Below, piece by piece: positions 51,510-64,000 of a DNA stretch of 64,000 bases. The position numbers and the translations under genes are program-made. The notes beneath the pieces are model-generated. The model was not told where the DNA came from and searched no databases. It worked only from the letters and a program-made list of their open reading frames with translations. The stretch's first letter is position 1, and each line of letters opens with the position of its first letter. This DNA comes from Acanthornis magna (Eukaryota > Chordata > Aves > Passeriformes > Acanthizidae): contig JAWUZG010000297.1 of the NCBI GenBank assembly GCA_036785705.1, positions 1 through 64,000 of the forward strand, written 5' to 3'.

Positions 51510-51600
51510 TCTGCTGACGGATTATCACCCATTTAATTATTGAGGTCTGTACAAATTATGGAGAGACATGCAAATGTAATTAGGAAGGCTAGTCTTTTAA
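51510..51600. promoter_or_regulatory. Possible conserved non-coding element with POU/homeodomain site
   Basis: CACCCATTTAATTATTGAGG, then ACAAATTATGG, then the octamer ATGCAAAT (51568-51575) one base before TAATTA (51577-51582). This density and the lack of simple repeats resemble deeply conserved enhancers. Not proven; alignment to other birds and reptiles would decide. Confidence 0.35.
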
Positions 51601-54600
51601 TGAACTAACAAGAAGTGCTATAGGTAGTTAGATACTTAATCATTGCTACCAGCAACACTAGAAGCTTTCTCATTAAAAAGTTAGTTTGCGAAGACAATTT
51701 TTTTCAGGTGATGAAAAATGCATGTAGAAACTTAATACAAGTTAAATTATGATTTCTGCTCATTCTAGGCTTTCCCTTTATGCCAGGAAAATAGTAAGCA
51801 GTGTTCTTTTTCATTAGTCCCTTGGATGTGAAGGTAGCATGAAGTCATGGCTTCCCACCTACATACAGGAACAGGGAGAGTAGTGTAGTATAAATTAACA
51901 CAAAGGGCCAGACAAAATCACACTAGAGTCCATGGAAGAAGAAAAGCGTACATGTGACAAGACCACTGTCCATCTTCCAAAGTTCAAGCTGTAGTCAAAC
52001 AGATGGGAATGTTACTTTTCACACAGCCCAGTTATGAGACATAGTATTCACCATGTTAAACCTTGCTAGAGCAACCTTGCCAGAGCAGGTAAAAATAAAT
52101 TAATTTGGCTGTAGAGGTGCCACCCCAATTCTTTGGGACTTTATTCACTCAAGGCTGCACACTTATGTGTGGGAGAAAACTTTCTTGAGAGCAAGGGCTT
52201 AATGGCAGCAGTGCGATAGAAACTGAACTGCTCCCATCAGACCACAGCAGCACTTAACAAGAATCCAGGAACCAAGGAGTGTGCTGCAGGCTGTACAATG
52301 GCACTTGTTTCATACAACTCTTTGAACAATTTTTTTTTTCTTTTCTTTTCTTTTTTTGTAAGACAAAGGTATTGAAATCATCAAAGCATTCTGCAATGTT
52401 ATTGAAGCAAACCCAACCTTGTCTCAGCACATTAATGGGTTCAAATAAGCAAAGTTCAGTGATATTTCCAAAACATAATTGACATAACTGTGGAAATCCA
52501 CTGTTGAAGTAGTAGGAATTAGATAGTAAATGTTACTATCTCAGGCTATTGATTTGTTACCTGTACATTGAACTAGGTCATGACTGAATGAAAGGCCACT
52601 GTGAACCTGATGATGTTAGGATCTAGCATACAGCAGAACAAAAGGTTAGGTGAATTTAGACATTTTATCTCCTTCTAGAGGAACTTAATCTTCTAACTTC
52701 TGAAAATAACCCCAAACCCACACATATTACTGATTTAACAACTTACAGAGTTTTCAGTAAAATCATAGTTGGAACTAAAATTTGATCCTTAGATGAAACA
52801 AAAGAGAGAAAAGACAGCTCTTAAAAGAGTTACTAGAAAAATTCTGAAGTATCCTTTTACTACTAATGTTATGTATACATTGTACCAATTACTTACAGGA
52901 GATGACAGGTATTAAAAATACATTTCAAACCTACACTGCATTTAACAGAATTTGAAATTCCTAAATTGATACAGCAAGTCATTTTATTTGCTAGTAATCC
53001 ATAAATTAACCATGGCTTAAAAAAGTCTGCCTTAAGTAATCACGAGTACTAATATGACATCATTTGCAATAAAAATCCTGCATTATTGTGAACTTACTAA
53101 CCTACCTAAAACCGAGTGTGCAAAACCTAGCATTATGAATGTTATTGGCAAAAGGTCTATTGAATTTAACAGCATCAAGGTTTGAGCCAGCACTTTTCTA
53201 GATTCAGAAATGTTTAATATAATAGAAATTCTGAAACTCTGGAAGGACCCTAAAACCAACTTGAATACAGTAAAAGTCAGTTTTCAATTCAAATTAGACT
53301 GTGTTAGGAAAATTCAACAGAGAGGAGAAAAGAGCATATCTTTGTCTTTTTTACATAATTAAAACCTCTAAATGGAAAACTGAATTGAAAATGAGAGCAG
53401 AAAATAAAGGCAATGATTAAATATTCACTGCATGTAAAGAGAAGCCCTTTAAATAAAGCTTTCATAGAGCAGCTGAGCTGATATCCTCTACTAAATTATG
53501 TTGCTGTTATTCATAAGTGGTTTTGACAAGAGTCAAATAGATGCAATAAAATAAAGTAGCGTCATCAAATTTAAAAATAATAATAATAAAAAACCTTGGT
53601 AATTAATACAGCTCTGCATGAAATTTAAAAAAAAAGCCAACAAAAATGGGGGAAAATCCTAGTACAGCTGTGAAGAAGTTAGAAAATACCATGTACTGAA
53701 CTTCCCACACTGACACCCAGATCCAGTTACCGTCCTATATTATCCTTCGGTCATGGCAGCAGCAACCAGCTCACATCTCTGGTAAAGGAAGACAAATGTA
53801 ATCTGAGCAGGGAGATTCCCAGTTTGAGCCTGGGACAATGTAATTGCCAACAGAGGACCCAAAGGGTGACTATACCTTGGAAGTTGTGCAACTTGCACCA
53901 AAGAAGGGGCAAACCTAAGCCAGAGGACAAGCTACCTTTCCACCCGGGACCTTTCACACTACAATGAGGACATGGAAGAATTGCCTACGTGCCTGTAAAC
54001 AAAATGACAGATTTCCAGCTTCTTAGTCAGCTGTAAGCTTCATGAAGTATTTCCTTGAACTATTTCCATTACTGAGCAGTAACTGATGTCCAGAAACTAC
54101 ATTAGATGCCTCTAATCAACTGATACAATCGTTATGTCTATTCTACTAATGGTGCCTCAGATCAAATCCTCATAGCACCGCGAAAAGATAAGGAAAGAAA
54201 TGGGAAGTTGTTGCCAGGAAACACAGGATTAATTCAGAGCAGTTTGAACACACACTAACACAGCAGTATTGGCTGCCTCTCACATAAGGCAAAAGAGGAT
54301 GTTCAGCCTAAAAATATCCTTTGGAAGAAGAATCAGAAGAATTCCCCCAAAATCAAGATTTTAACATATACAGGGAAAAAAATGGATTCACTCCCCCATA
54401 CTAATTACAGTAATATACATACACCCCTTGCTATATTCTATTTATTTTTTTTAAATCACTTTCAAGGGGGAAACAGAAGTACTTTGAATCTTTCTTGATA
54501 AAGAAATAAAGAAATACTAGCTCAGAATCAAGCAGAAAGATCTTTTCCAGTTAGATAAAGAAGCTGGTTGAGCAACCATTATCATGAGGATTGCTTTTTA

Positions 54601-55496
54601 TTGTTCATTTCCAGGCAGTGAAATCTGTGGCTAATGGGGCTGCCCCACAACAGCTGCTAATACTCTAGAGACACTTTTTGATATTCCAGTTTCCAGCACA
54701 GTATTGCAGTACTGAGAGAAGTGCAGGTAAAAGCAGGACACTGCCAGGCAAACACACTTACCTGCACAACCCCTATAAACTATCCAGAGCAGGCACACAT
54801 TAAGGACATTTACTTCTGAGGTTAGTAAAACTTGTTTTACAGTACACCAGAGTCAGTAAAGGAAATTACTACCAACGACATTAGAAATGGACTGCCTTTT
54901 GTACTCAGTAATACTTTTTACAGTTTATGTCATGACCTAAAGCCCTAAAATTTTAACATACCATCAAGTGCCTTTTTAATGGTCTTTATAATCAGTCTTG
55001 TGGGACCAGGAAAGATGCAAATTGTAAACGGCACGTAACATTGGGCACATGCATTCATAAATATGTTTTACCCAATATCGCATTATTTGATTTCTCCAGA
55101 CTAAAATAAATTAAGAGCAGGATTCCGATTTGAAAACAATGTACCTGTATAACATCAGGAAGTCTAATAGTTGTCCCTTCATATGCCTTTACCTAGCCAG
55201 AGCCAACAGGAGGATGGGAAGTATGAAGCACAGAGGTTATAGAAATATTAAGAAGCACAAAGGTGCTCCTGTAATGCCATAGGTAAGGTAGGGCAAGATT
55301 CAGATTGAACAGTAGTATAAATACATGAGGGAACAAAGTAGCAGGACACATTGTTTCCATGCTTCAAGCCCATTATGCTGCTATCATATCCCCTAGTAAC
55401 AAGTTCTGAATCTCTAGGTCACTAAACCTCTCCTCACAGGTCAGACTCACAGTGCCCATGGAGGCAGAGCTGTCCTCTCTCATGCCAAGGGGTTGA

Positions 55497-55778
55497 TCTG
55501 GGTCTCAGTACCAACACACCAATGTAGCAGGTGATGACTTTAGACCTCTTCCTCCATCTGGGTTACCAGCAGGAGGCAAAGCTTGTGTTCCCTGTCCACA
55601 TACAGGCTTGGCCTTCACAGAGCTGGCAGAGGCTGCAGCTGCTGCAGTTATTTCGCAGCACTGTGACAAAAGCACTGGATGCCATAAGGATTGCTATTGT
55701 GGCTGTGACAAGAATCCCTGCAGCTGTGACAAAGATCACTGTGGTGTCCTGCTGCATGCATGCTGGCAGAATCCACAG
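55497..55778 (+). other. Cysteine-rich open frame over imperfect TGTGACAA repeats
   Basis: A frame of 94 codons is open between stops at 55494 and 55779, with no ATG. Its end (55662-55757) has nine cysteines in about 36 residues and a recurring CDK tripeptide (GCDKNPC, SCDKDHC). The DNA basis is three near-copies of CTGTGACAA spaced 22 to 42 bases apart. Another frame (55531-56010) overlaps it. Neither has a recognisable start context or family; most likely a chance product of the repeats. Confidence 0.15.
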
Positions 55779-56017
55779 TGAAGCTCAGCGACACTTGCTC
55801 TGTAATCCCTATGACACAGACATTTATCCAGAAGGAGTTTTCCTAGCAAATCTAGAAGGCTCAGAGGATCAGGGATTTCCCTCTGAGGTCCAGCAGCTAA
55901 CATCTCTAAGTTGGGTTACAACCCCACCATGCTGTGACTGCCAAAGTAAAAATATTAATGAGGTCAAAGTGATTCTGATGGAAGAAGGGCAGCAAGATTT
56001 TTTTCCATGAGGTCAAG

Positions 56018-57376
56018 ACGGCTTTAGGGCTATTGCCATTGACAAAGTTCTCCAGCAGACAAATTTTCTACTGCTCCAGCTGGATCCCTACAAATCTATT
56101 CAACCTGATGGGATTCATCCAAGAATCCTCAAAGAGCTAGATAGCTCAAGAGTTGATATCATCACAAAACCTCTCAATAATTTTTGAGTGGTCTTGGGAA
56201 TCTGGAGAGGTCCAGCTGACTGGAAGCTGGCAAATGCCCCAGTTTTCAAGAAGAGAAAGGAGGACCCTGGAAGCTACAGATCTGTCAGTCTCACTTCAGT
56301 GCCACGCAAAGTTATGGAGATTATTTTGGAAGGTGTTGAAAAACACCTGAAAGACAACACAGTCATTGGTTACAGCCAGCACGGCTTCATGAGAGGAAAG
56401 TCGTGCTTATCGAACCTGATTTGCTTCTATGACAAAGTAACCCACTGAGTTGATCAGGGGAAGCCAGCTGATGTAACCTTTCTGTATTTCAGCAAAGCTT
56501 TGGATACCGTTTCTCAGAGGATCCTTCTGGACAAAATGTCCAGCACACAGCTGGATAAACACACCATGAGATGGGTGAGCAACTGGCTCATGGGTCGGGT
56601 GCAAAAGGTTACAGAGAATGGGGTGACACCAGACAGGGACCTGGCACTAGTGTCCATCAGACCCTGTGCTCATCGGCATCTTCATAAATGACTTGGATGC
56701 AGGACTGGAAGGGATACAGAGCAAGTTCACAGATGATACAAAGCTGGGAGGAGCTGAGAGAGGCCCTGCAGAGAGGCCTCGACAGTGGTGAGGACTGGGC
56801 AGTCACCAACCGTACAGAGTTCAACAAAGGAAATCCAGGTGCCAGATTCTGCACCTGGGATGGGGAAGTCCTGGCGGTATGGACAGACTGGGGAATGAGA
56901 TAAAAGATATTAAGTTATTAGAGAGCATCCCAAAGAAGGGCCACGAAGATAGTGAAGGGCCTAGAGAGGAAGTTGTGTGTGGAGTGGCTGAGGCCTTGCT
57001 CTGTTCGGCCTGGAGGAGACCGAGGGGAGACCTCACTGCAGTTACAGCTTCCTCCTGAGGGGAAGAGGAGGGGCAGGCACTGATCTCTTCTCTGTGGTGA
57101 CAGTGACAGGACCTGAGGGAATGCCCTGAAGTTGTGTCAGGGGAGGTTTAAGTTTAATTTCAGGGAAAGGATCTTCACCAGAGGGTGGTTGGGCACTGCA
57201 ACAGCTCCCCAGGGAAGCTGTCACAGCAACAAGGCCAACGGAGTTCAAGAAGCATTTGGACAATGCTTTCAGGCACATGGGGTGACTCTTGGGGTCTCCG
57301 GCGCAGAGCCAGGAGCTGGACTCAATGATCCTCGTGTGTTCCTTCCAACTCAGCATATTCTGTGATTCTGTGTGAT
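56018..57376 (+). pseudogene. CR1 LINE, decayed ORF2 C-terminal half and 3' end
   Basis: 5'-truncated CR1 non-LTR retrotransposon. It encodes a broken reverse transcriptase: LLQLDPYKS...PDGIHPRIL, then PADWKLAN, a DPGSYR block, SLTSVP, HLKDNTVIGYSQHGFMRGKS, and FSKALDTVS. Further on come KMSSTQLDKH and, in another frame, FTDDTKLGG (normally FADD). Breaks: two frameshifts around 56175-56215, a stop codon at 56446, Asp to Tyr in the motif-A FLDFSKAFD block (FLYFSKALD, about 56490), and a further deletion and shift at about 56640-56690. The last 400 bases are the CR1 non-coding 3' block (CACCAGAGGGTGG, GGACTCAATGATCCT, CCTTCCAACTC). They end in two copies of ATTCTGTG (57357-57372). It cannot be active. 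Confidence 0.93.
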
Positions 57377-60300
57377 TTATCCAAAATAAATGGTTTAAGG
57401 CATCTCAATATTTTCAACGAGGTATCAATTTGATCTCTTTTTAAAGCCAAGGCCTTGCTCCACTTACAGCAATATGAAGCAAAACTAGTTCCTGATATTT
57501 TGTGGACAGTCTGTAACAGGGATCACTGATCTGCTTTTTCCTTAAAAAACATGACTTCTATTATATGCATCTATTTTCAGAGGCTTACCATAAGTAGGTA
57601 GTGATTGCAAATAGTTATTCAGAACACAAGAGAGCAATATTCAAAAGAAGCTAGTTTGTTTTTAATTTTTTGGCTCTTAGGGAATCAACAAACCTTTAGC
57701 TGAATGCAGTATTCCTGTGCTGAATCAGAAGTGTATAAAGCAAAACAGAAATTACCAAACCAAATATTAACGTGACATAACTATATATGGTTTCAATTTT
57801 AGGATATCAATCTAACCAGCAAATCCACAAAGTAAGCCCTTTCAGCAGCCTAAAATGAAAAGAAACTGCTGTGACAGTGGCAGCAGTGTCCCAAGACTGT
57901 GAGTATGAAAACAAACAGCCCATCATGGCCTGCCAGCAAGCAGCCAGCAGCCTCTGTGCTCCCTTCATGGTCAGGAGTACCTTTAGCTGCCTGCACATGC
58001 CAAGGGATGCCACCTGTATTTTCACCTTAGCAATCAAGGCAGCAGCTGTGACCACACACTTTCACGTGAAGGAGGCCTGAGTCTATCTCTTGCCCATGCA
58101 AAAGTTAACAGAGCAAACATCTTCCTGTTATTACTGCTCCTCCTGCTTGCTCCCCTTCTCTTCCTTTGAAATTTTGCTGTTATGAACCTGTTATCATCAG
58201 AGCCCATTTGCCACTTGTTATTGTTTTCCTCAGTGGATTTATGTAGCTCTAAGGAGCTGTAGGCAAAGGTATCGCTGCAAGAAATTGTTTAAACTGAATG
58301 CTGCTTTCTTGAACAAATAATGCTCCATTCTACTTCCTTCTCAAAAGCAAGGTGGGAGGTTACATCTTCTGTAGAAAAACCCCACAACAATCTGAAATCT
58401 GAACTAACACAATTCTGCTGATTTCAGGAGCCAGGCAAGGCAGAGTATGTCCTTTGGGTTTCACAAGTTTGCCATGTACAATGAAACCAGTTTCTCTCAA
58501 GGATAATTACTGCCATTTCATTCAACTTGAAGTCATGCTCCATAATAAAATTCTCACGCTGGGTTTTTCTTTTAAAAAACCACACAACTAAAATTAATTA
58601 AGTACTGGACAGCAACCACACTGAGTATTCAAATTATGTAGGTATAAATTATAATTCAATTTCTAACATGGTCCTGTAGGACTAGTCATGAACTTGTACT
58701 TTTGTGAGGCAACCTGGGTTGTAATTTTCTTCATGTTCTTTAAGATTATTCTAGAGCCTTGTATGTGGTCTACATTATTGTGTCTTGATCTATTGGCAGC
58801 AAACAAGTGCTTACGCAGAATGCTGTATTTCTTGGAGAGTCTGTTAAAAATGCTTTCCTTGATTAGTCTGTATTCATGTCAGTTTGTACATTGAACACAA
58901 GAAGAAATCTAGAGAAATTTGAGGGGGAAGTGAACTAGATTTGTTCATTCTTCTGATGAGGTTAAGGGAAGACCATGGTCTTTAACTGAACTAAAAGTAG
59001 ATTTACACCACCAAATCCACCCCTGCATAGAAGCTTTCCTTCAGCTAAGTTTACTGGACTGAGACAATAACCGGAATCAAATCATGTCTTTCACACAAGA
59101 CTAAAAGCTGCCTTAAATGTCCAAGTAGATCCAGTGATCACTGGAGGAAATGAGCATGGGACTGTCACTGGGCTCATTTCCACAAGCTCTTTCAGAAAGC
59201 CTCAAAAGTCCTTCTCTGAATTTCTGTAGATCTTCCTCTTCCCTCCAGTTCCATTTACATGCTCCTAATGCTCAGCAATCATTTTTTCACTTACAAACAA
59301 CCAGTTCTTAACTTATAAAAAATAACACTTTATTTCAGAGTAATTGCAGCATCCATCATCTAGCTCATAAACTGAGAGCTGGAGCCACATGGTCATTTAG
59401 CTAATGGCTTCAAATAATGAGAACTAAACAACAAAAAACCACACCAAAACAAAAAATAAATTATATTAAAGTAACTTTTCATGTTTTGCCAGAGTTTTCT
59501 TCCCTGACTTAAATTAAAATTTGCAAATATAAAGAGTCTGGCTTGGGTCTAGCATCCAAGATACTGTATATCTTAAAAAAAAAAAAAAATCATGCAAGAT
59601 ACACAGTATCTTAAAAAAAAATAAAATTAAAGATGCATTCCTTTTTCTCAGTAAGAAATCCTTCTAGACCACATTTTTCTCATGGTACAGAAATTCAGCC
59701 AGTGTCCCTTACTTGGACTAAAATTGTCAAATAGTACGTGAGGTAATTGAAACTTTCACAAGTATGTGGAAACTATTTAAGATGTCTAATGGAGATGTTG
59801 GAAGACCAATTATGATGATTTCTCCCCATAGAAGAGACTTGGAATCTAACATGAAAATACTTTCTTAACACACATCACACTGCTTTCTCACAAACCAAAC
59901 ACTTCTTGTTCAAAAGCGCAATAAATTGTATCCAAAACTATAGATAGTAGAGTGGTCATGCTAGTCAGTGAAATAAAGAGGGCAGAAAATTGTGTGTTCA
60001 GAAGAAAAGTATTACAGAATTTCATACATCAACCTAAATATATCTACGTCATCTCTGCATTAAGAATAAAACACCAATTTCTGCTTCACTACTGAGTCTT
60101 TCCTTTTCTTTAGAAGAGTAGGAGTATATACATCTATACATATATTACATTTACATATAAATGGAGGGTTTTTTCCTAAAAGCACTGCTAAGTATCTTAG
60201 GAGGCTATCAAAATAAAAATAACAGGATGGACTTTATCAGTAGGCTTTTATAGGCTAAGCTCCACTCAAAGAGGAAGTTAACACGCTCAGCAAACTTTCA

Positions 60301-60569
60301 GGCAGCTCTGAGCTAGGCAGAGTTGCTGACAGGATAAGGGCCAGAGCCTGTCCAAAAGACTTCAGTAAATTTGGGGGTTAACCAACAGACATGTCACAAT
60401 CTTCAACAGGGAAAACCACAGAATTCTGCAACGAGAGCGGAATAACCCCATGCATTGACTGAAACCTTACCAAGCAGCAGCCCTAAGAACATGCCTGTGA
60501 TGTTTCAGTGGACACCACACTGCAGAAGTGAGCCCTCACTGTGAGCAAAATAAATTGCACGCCGAACTG
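57377..60569. other. Unique AT-rich non-coding sequence
   Basis: No recognised gene. Two A-tract hairpin-like copies lie at 59567-59625. The frame at 57807-58080 is alanine- and cysteine-rich on both strands without a motif. Confidence 0.6.
59567..59625. repeat. Diverged tandem of small hairpins followed by A-tracts
   Basis: AAGATACTGTATATCTT followed by A15, then AAGATACACAGTATCTT followed by A9. The second hairpin has perfect 7-bp arms around ACA. An imperfect duplication of about 40 bases. Confidence 0.65.
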
Positions 60570-61065
60570 CATCTGGAGGAGCGTGGCAGCAGAATAGGGG
60601 AGGCTGGTGCTCAGACAGCCTGGGGAGACCTTCAGTTCAAGAGGGATGCAGAGAAAACAGAAAAGGTTCGACAAAGGTCCATACCCTGCGTAGAGATGCT
60701 GAAGGAGCTGGGCCTGGTAAGTTTGGTAAAGAAGAAGCCACAGAGGTGTTTCATATCTGCTTACAACTATTGGAAGGGCAGATCTTTAGACACCACCGGC
60801 AAACTCCTCTTGGTAGTGTCAAACAGCATAAAAAGGAAAACAACCACACAAAGCTGTTTTAGAGATTGAAGTTGGACAGCTGGAAAAAAATTTCCCTAGC
60901 AGCACTGGAATAGGTCATCAAACAGGCTGAGAGATTCTGTCCTTAGAAAGGTTCATCCAGACAAAGCAATGGCTGATCCAGTCCTTGGTTTCAATAGCCC
61001 TCTTCCAAGTGGTAGAACCTTGGAGTATTGGAGGACTAGAACCAATCAGCCCTTGAAGGGCCTTC
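60570..61065 (+). mobile_element. Old CR1 LINE fragment (3' region)
   Basis: This is a diverged CR1 stretch. GATGCTGAAGGAGCTGGGCC followed by TGGTAAGTTTGGTAAAGAAG fits the conserved 'gagctgggcctggtcagtctggagaagag' block. Then come TTACAACTATTGGAAGGGC (for 'ataaatacctgaaggg'), CACTGGAATAGGTCATC (for the 'actggaacaggctgcc' block), and GGATTGATCCTT-like remnants near the end. There is no usable frame; the frame at 60528-60869 is a by-product. It is more diverged than the copy at 56018, so it inserted earlier. Edges are approximate. Confidence 0.75.
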
Positions 61066-64000
61066 AAGATGGCATTTTTATCATTCCCCAAAAATAGTAA
61101 AGTTACAAACTATCCTTCCATTCATTCTCAATCTACTATTTTACTGATCAGGTATTGTAAATGTTGATTTTTTTTCCTTTATTTCTACTAGATTTTTTCC
61201 ATGCAATACATGTATTCACAGAACCCAATATCTCAGGGCTTCTTTACACTATTACAAAAAGCTGTTCTTAAACATGACCACATGTGCATCTGCCTAATCT
61301 GAAGATCATTTGCAAGACCTATATCACAATGTTAATTCTTTTATTTCTTGCTTAATTAAGTACTGTTTCTATCCCTGTACAATATTTGGATTTTATAAAA
61401 GAGCTACATTGTTCTACGTTCACTGGCATCACAAACTGGACATTAAGCACAGCTGAGGGAGATTGAAAAGAGTGCTGAAAATGCATCAGCCAGGCAGCAT
61501 CACCTCCAAAAACAATGTCATAATTCTCATTATAACCTCTGTACTTGCTTAGAATGAACTGATGAATTTGCACCAAAGTGCTGCATACGAAAAGGGGGCA
61601 TAACGTTCAGGAAATAGAGGTCACTAAAAACCACTTTGTTCAATGAAATTCAAAAGTTTCAATCAGTGACAAAGTTTCTTTCTTAAAAGGTAGTTCCTTC
61701 CTTAAATCTCTAACCAGGTAATGATGTGTCAGTATTCAAACTAGACACAAATGGCAGCCTTCATCTCCAAAAGAGAGCATATGTGCCAGTTACAGGCAAT
61801 TTTTGTATGGCTTTGTAAAGATGAAAGGCAGATGCTTGGGGAAAAGCAGCAGAAAGCCCATCACAGTAACCTCAAGGCATAATGACTCCCTGAGATCCTC
61901 AAGGACTCGGAGCTGGGAGGAGGCTGGGGAATGGGCGCTCACCCCGCACTGCTGAGCCGCTGGCCACTAGCTCTGCCCCAAGGGTGCCACTCCCCAGCCC
62001 CAGTGGGGCCCAGCCTTGCCCTTTCCTCCCCACACATTTGGGGGGCTGCATCCTCCTCATACACTTCTCTGGAGGCAGGAATCACTGCTGCCTTGGCAGC
62101 CTGTTTCTCATTAACAACCTGGTTTTGTTTGCAAATAAGTGCAAGGTATTGTTTGAAGATGCAGCCTTTGCTACCTTTTGCTGCCTTGGCCATCACATAC
62201 CCCGTGGGCTATCAGGGTTCTTCCAGAGAGCCACCCAAGTCCAGTACCACCAGGGAAAGGGAAGAGATCCTATGTTAAGTTGTCCCGGAAAGAAAGTCTG
62301 TATCTCTTCAGTGGGTCACTAAGCATCCTAACTTCAAAATGAAAAATAACAAATGGAGAAATCAACCAGCACTTATTTAGAAATCGCTGCAGTACGGAAA
62401 ATGAAGAAAAGCAGCAACAGCAGCAACCCTCCCCCCACACAGAGGAAAGCTGGAAGGCTGAGGATGTCCTTGGATGCTTTCCAATAACAGGCAGGCACAC
62501 TTCATGCTGCTGCAGCTACATAAATGTGCTTGCTTGCGAATTCAGCAAGTGTGTTGCCATCAATAAACTGTTTTAAATAAGAAGCTTTGATGCAAATAGT
62601 TTGCTCTGATCTTTAGTTAGTGAAAGGAAAAAGTGTCTTACAGCAGCAAAGAGAATCTCTCTGCAGCAGATCACAAGTACATCATATACAAATACACGCC
62701 TTTTAACCACTTTCAATACTTCTTTGCCAATTTGAACTTCTAGCACAATGTAATCCAAATAAATTGAGATCAGAATAACCATCTGATTTCACATGCAACA
62801 CATACTATAATTATTTTTATATACTATAAGCATAAAGGTTAATTTAAAATAAACTGCTAGTGCCTATCAAAAATTATTAATGGAAAATATTCAAAAATTG
62901 TTTAACATTTGTCTATCTAAATACTTGAAATATTACTGAGGGTTAGCATGATTGACACCACTTTAAATACCCGGAACAGCACTCACTACTTTCAAGGCCC
63001 CCAACACTTGTGTTCAGATGCAAGTGCTGGCTCCTCAGTGCTTGTGCCAATGGAGACCCTTGAGGAAGAGAAACTTAAATATTCTGGGGCAAAACGTCGT
63101 CAGTGCAGAACAGAGGAAAACGGAGAAGTTTATCTCCACAGCACCCCAGAGAGTCCCTGTGGCTTGGGCAGGGGACAGAAACACATTCAGGCATTAGTTT
63201 CCCAAAACATACTTTTTTTTGTTCATTAAAGCTGATATGGAAAATTTGTTAGGAGTACAGCGGGAGCAGGTTAGACCAAGGCTTGAATAATTTCCTAGCT
63301 GATGCAGGTATAACTCATCCTGCAGGTATGGAGTTCCTTCTATCAAACAGGTAGAGAAGTGAGACAGAAATCCCATAAACGTCACCCCAAATTGTCAGCT
63401 CAGAAATAGAGAATAAAAACACATGCATGAAACAAGTCTTTCCAACAGATCAACAGATCAAGTCCCCAACAGCAGCAGCCTATTCCACGATACATTTTGT
63501 TCTCATGTACAGTACCATAAAACTGCTGTTCACATTACTGCAGTGGTTTCCCCCATTAGCTTATGATTGCCGTGGGAATCAAAATCCATTTGAGGGGTTA
63601 TGGGGAAATGCTGAGGCTCGTGCAAACAAGGAAGAGCAAGCATTACTATAAATGCCTACAATACATAAACACAATTACAGTTTGGAAGTTAAAGAACTGA
63701 ATTAAGAGTGCTATCTGGCCAGAGAAAGCTGATTAAAGGCAATGGAGATCGAGAAAGTGAGATTACATCTAATTAGTTCACAAAAAAAAAAAAAGAAAAA
63801 ACAACTCCTCCAATTCTAAGGCTGATTAATTAATTAAAATTAGAAAAATATTTGCTACTGAAATGGAAACCACAATGTTTAATGTAATGGTAGCTCATCT
63901 TTAGAATGAATTTTAGAATTAGAAGTAGATTAAATTTAGAATGGAGAACTAGCTCACCCATATAAAGCAGACTTCAATAGTCATCTTTGAGAAAGGACCA
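61066..64000. other. Unique non-coding sequence to the window end
   Basis: No recognised gene. A GC-richer patch (61880-62280) has overlapping open frames on both strands but no motif. Its second half (CATTAACAACCTGG, TTTGTTTGCAAATAAGTG) could be conserved non-coding DNA. The window ends in AT-rich DNA with an A13 run near 63782. Confidence 0.6.

Larger units (their letters stand above)
38184..56017. other. Unique AT-rich non-coding sequence
   Basis: About 17.8 kb with no recognised gene or transposon. Listed separately are small tandem repeats (40210-40260, 44659-44730), short palindromes (47691-47704, 49399-49408), two stretches that look like conserved non-coding DNA (38330-38470, 51510-51600) and a cysteine-rich frame (55497-55778). 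The stretch 43180-43450 has an LTR-like CAATAAACC and a TATA-like word in the other direction, but no element ends were found. Reading frames such as 41458-41790 and 50027-50356 (both minus) have no motif I know. Confidence 0.6.

Noticed and set aside
1..64000. CRISPR array, operon or prophage-like system
   Set aside because: No spaced direct repeats and no ribosome-binding-site-led gene string were seen; the repeat content is that of a bird nuclear genome.

Overview
The window reads as AT-rich, gene-poor nuclear DNA from a bird. The main evidence is repeat content. There are three CR1 LINE fragments with the avian type of 3' end, and four solo LTRs of endogenous retroviruses. Two of these LTRs have the TGTCGTGG.../TGTCATGG... 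terminus and one has the TGTGCTGGTTTTGGC terminus, both of which I recognise from bird genomes. A passerine or other neoavian is plausible, but the sequence does not settle the species. I found no bacterial-style operon, no rRNA or tRNA, no CRISPR array and no convincing protein-coding gene. The reading frames present are short, lack family hallmarks and are what chance gives in 64 kb of AT-rich DNA. The window is probably intronic or intergenic (a gene desert).

Layout. 1-1002 is unique sequence with a perfect 12-bp hairpin. At 1003-2755 there is a nested cluster: a CR1 3' end (+) was split by a minus-strand LTR (1116-2503) flanked by the 5-bp duplication GAGGC. The CR1 tail runs into 16 copies of TCTAT and then 13 copies of TCCCA. 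2756-18080 is unique sequence holding a small nested tandem repeat (7265-7339) and a 24-bp-arm hairpin (7509-7562). 18081-19707 has an A/C-rich tract, a GT microsatellite and a T/G-rich tract complementary in composition to the first. 19708-26894 is unique and holds a weak exon candidate and a hairpin containing an exact CArG box. 26895-27344 is a short minus-strand LTR of the same broad kind as the first.

34857-35404 is a plus-strand ERVL-type solo LTR. 37148-38183 is a different plus-strand solo LTR with a TATA box, a polyadenylation signal, a large U3 inverted repeat and a possible 4-bp duplication ATTA. 38184-56017 is unique sequence with several short palindromes and one stretch that looks like a conserved non-coding element (about 51510-51600). 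56018-57376 is a decayed CR1 ORF2/3' end, and 60570-61065 is an older CR1 fragment. The rest is unique.

No genes here work together as a system. What is informative is mobile-element history (nesting, duplication, LTR promoter and polyadenylation modules) and a small set of palindromic or conserved-looking sites that could be regulatory. Family names are from recognition, not a database search. LTR outer edges are exact where a duplication or terminal TG/CA is visible and approximate otherwise.
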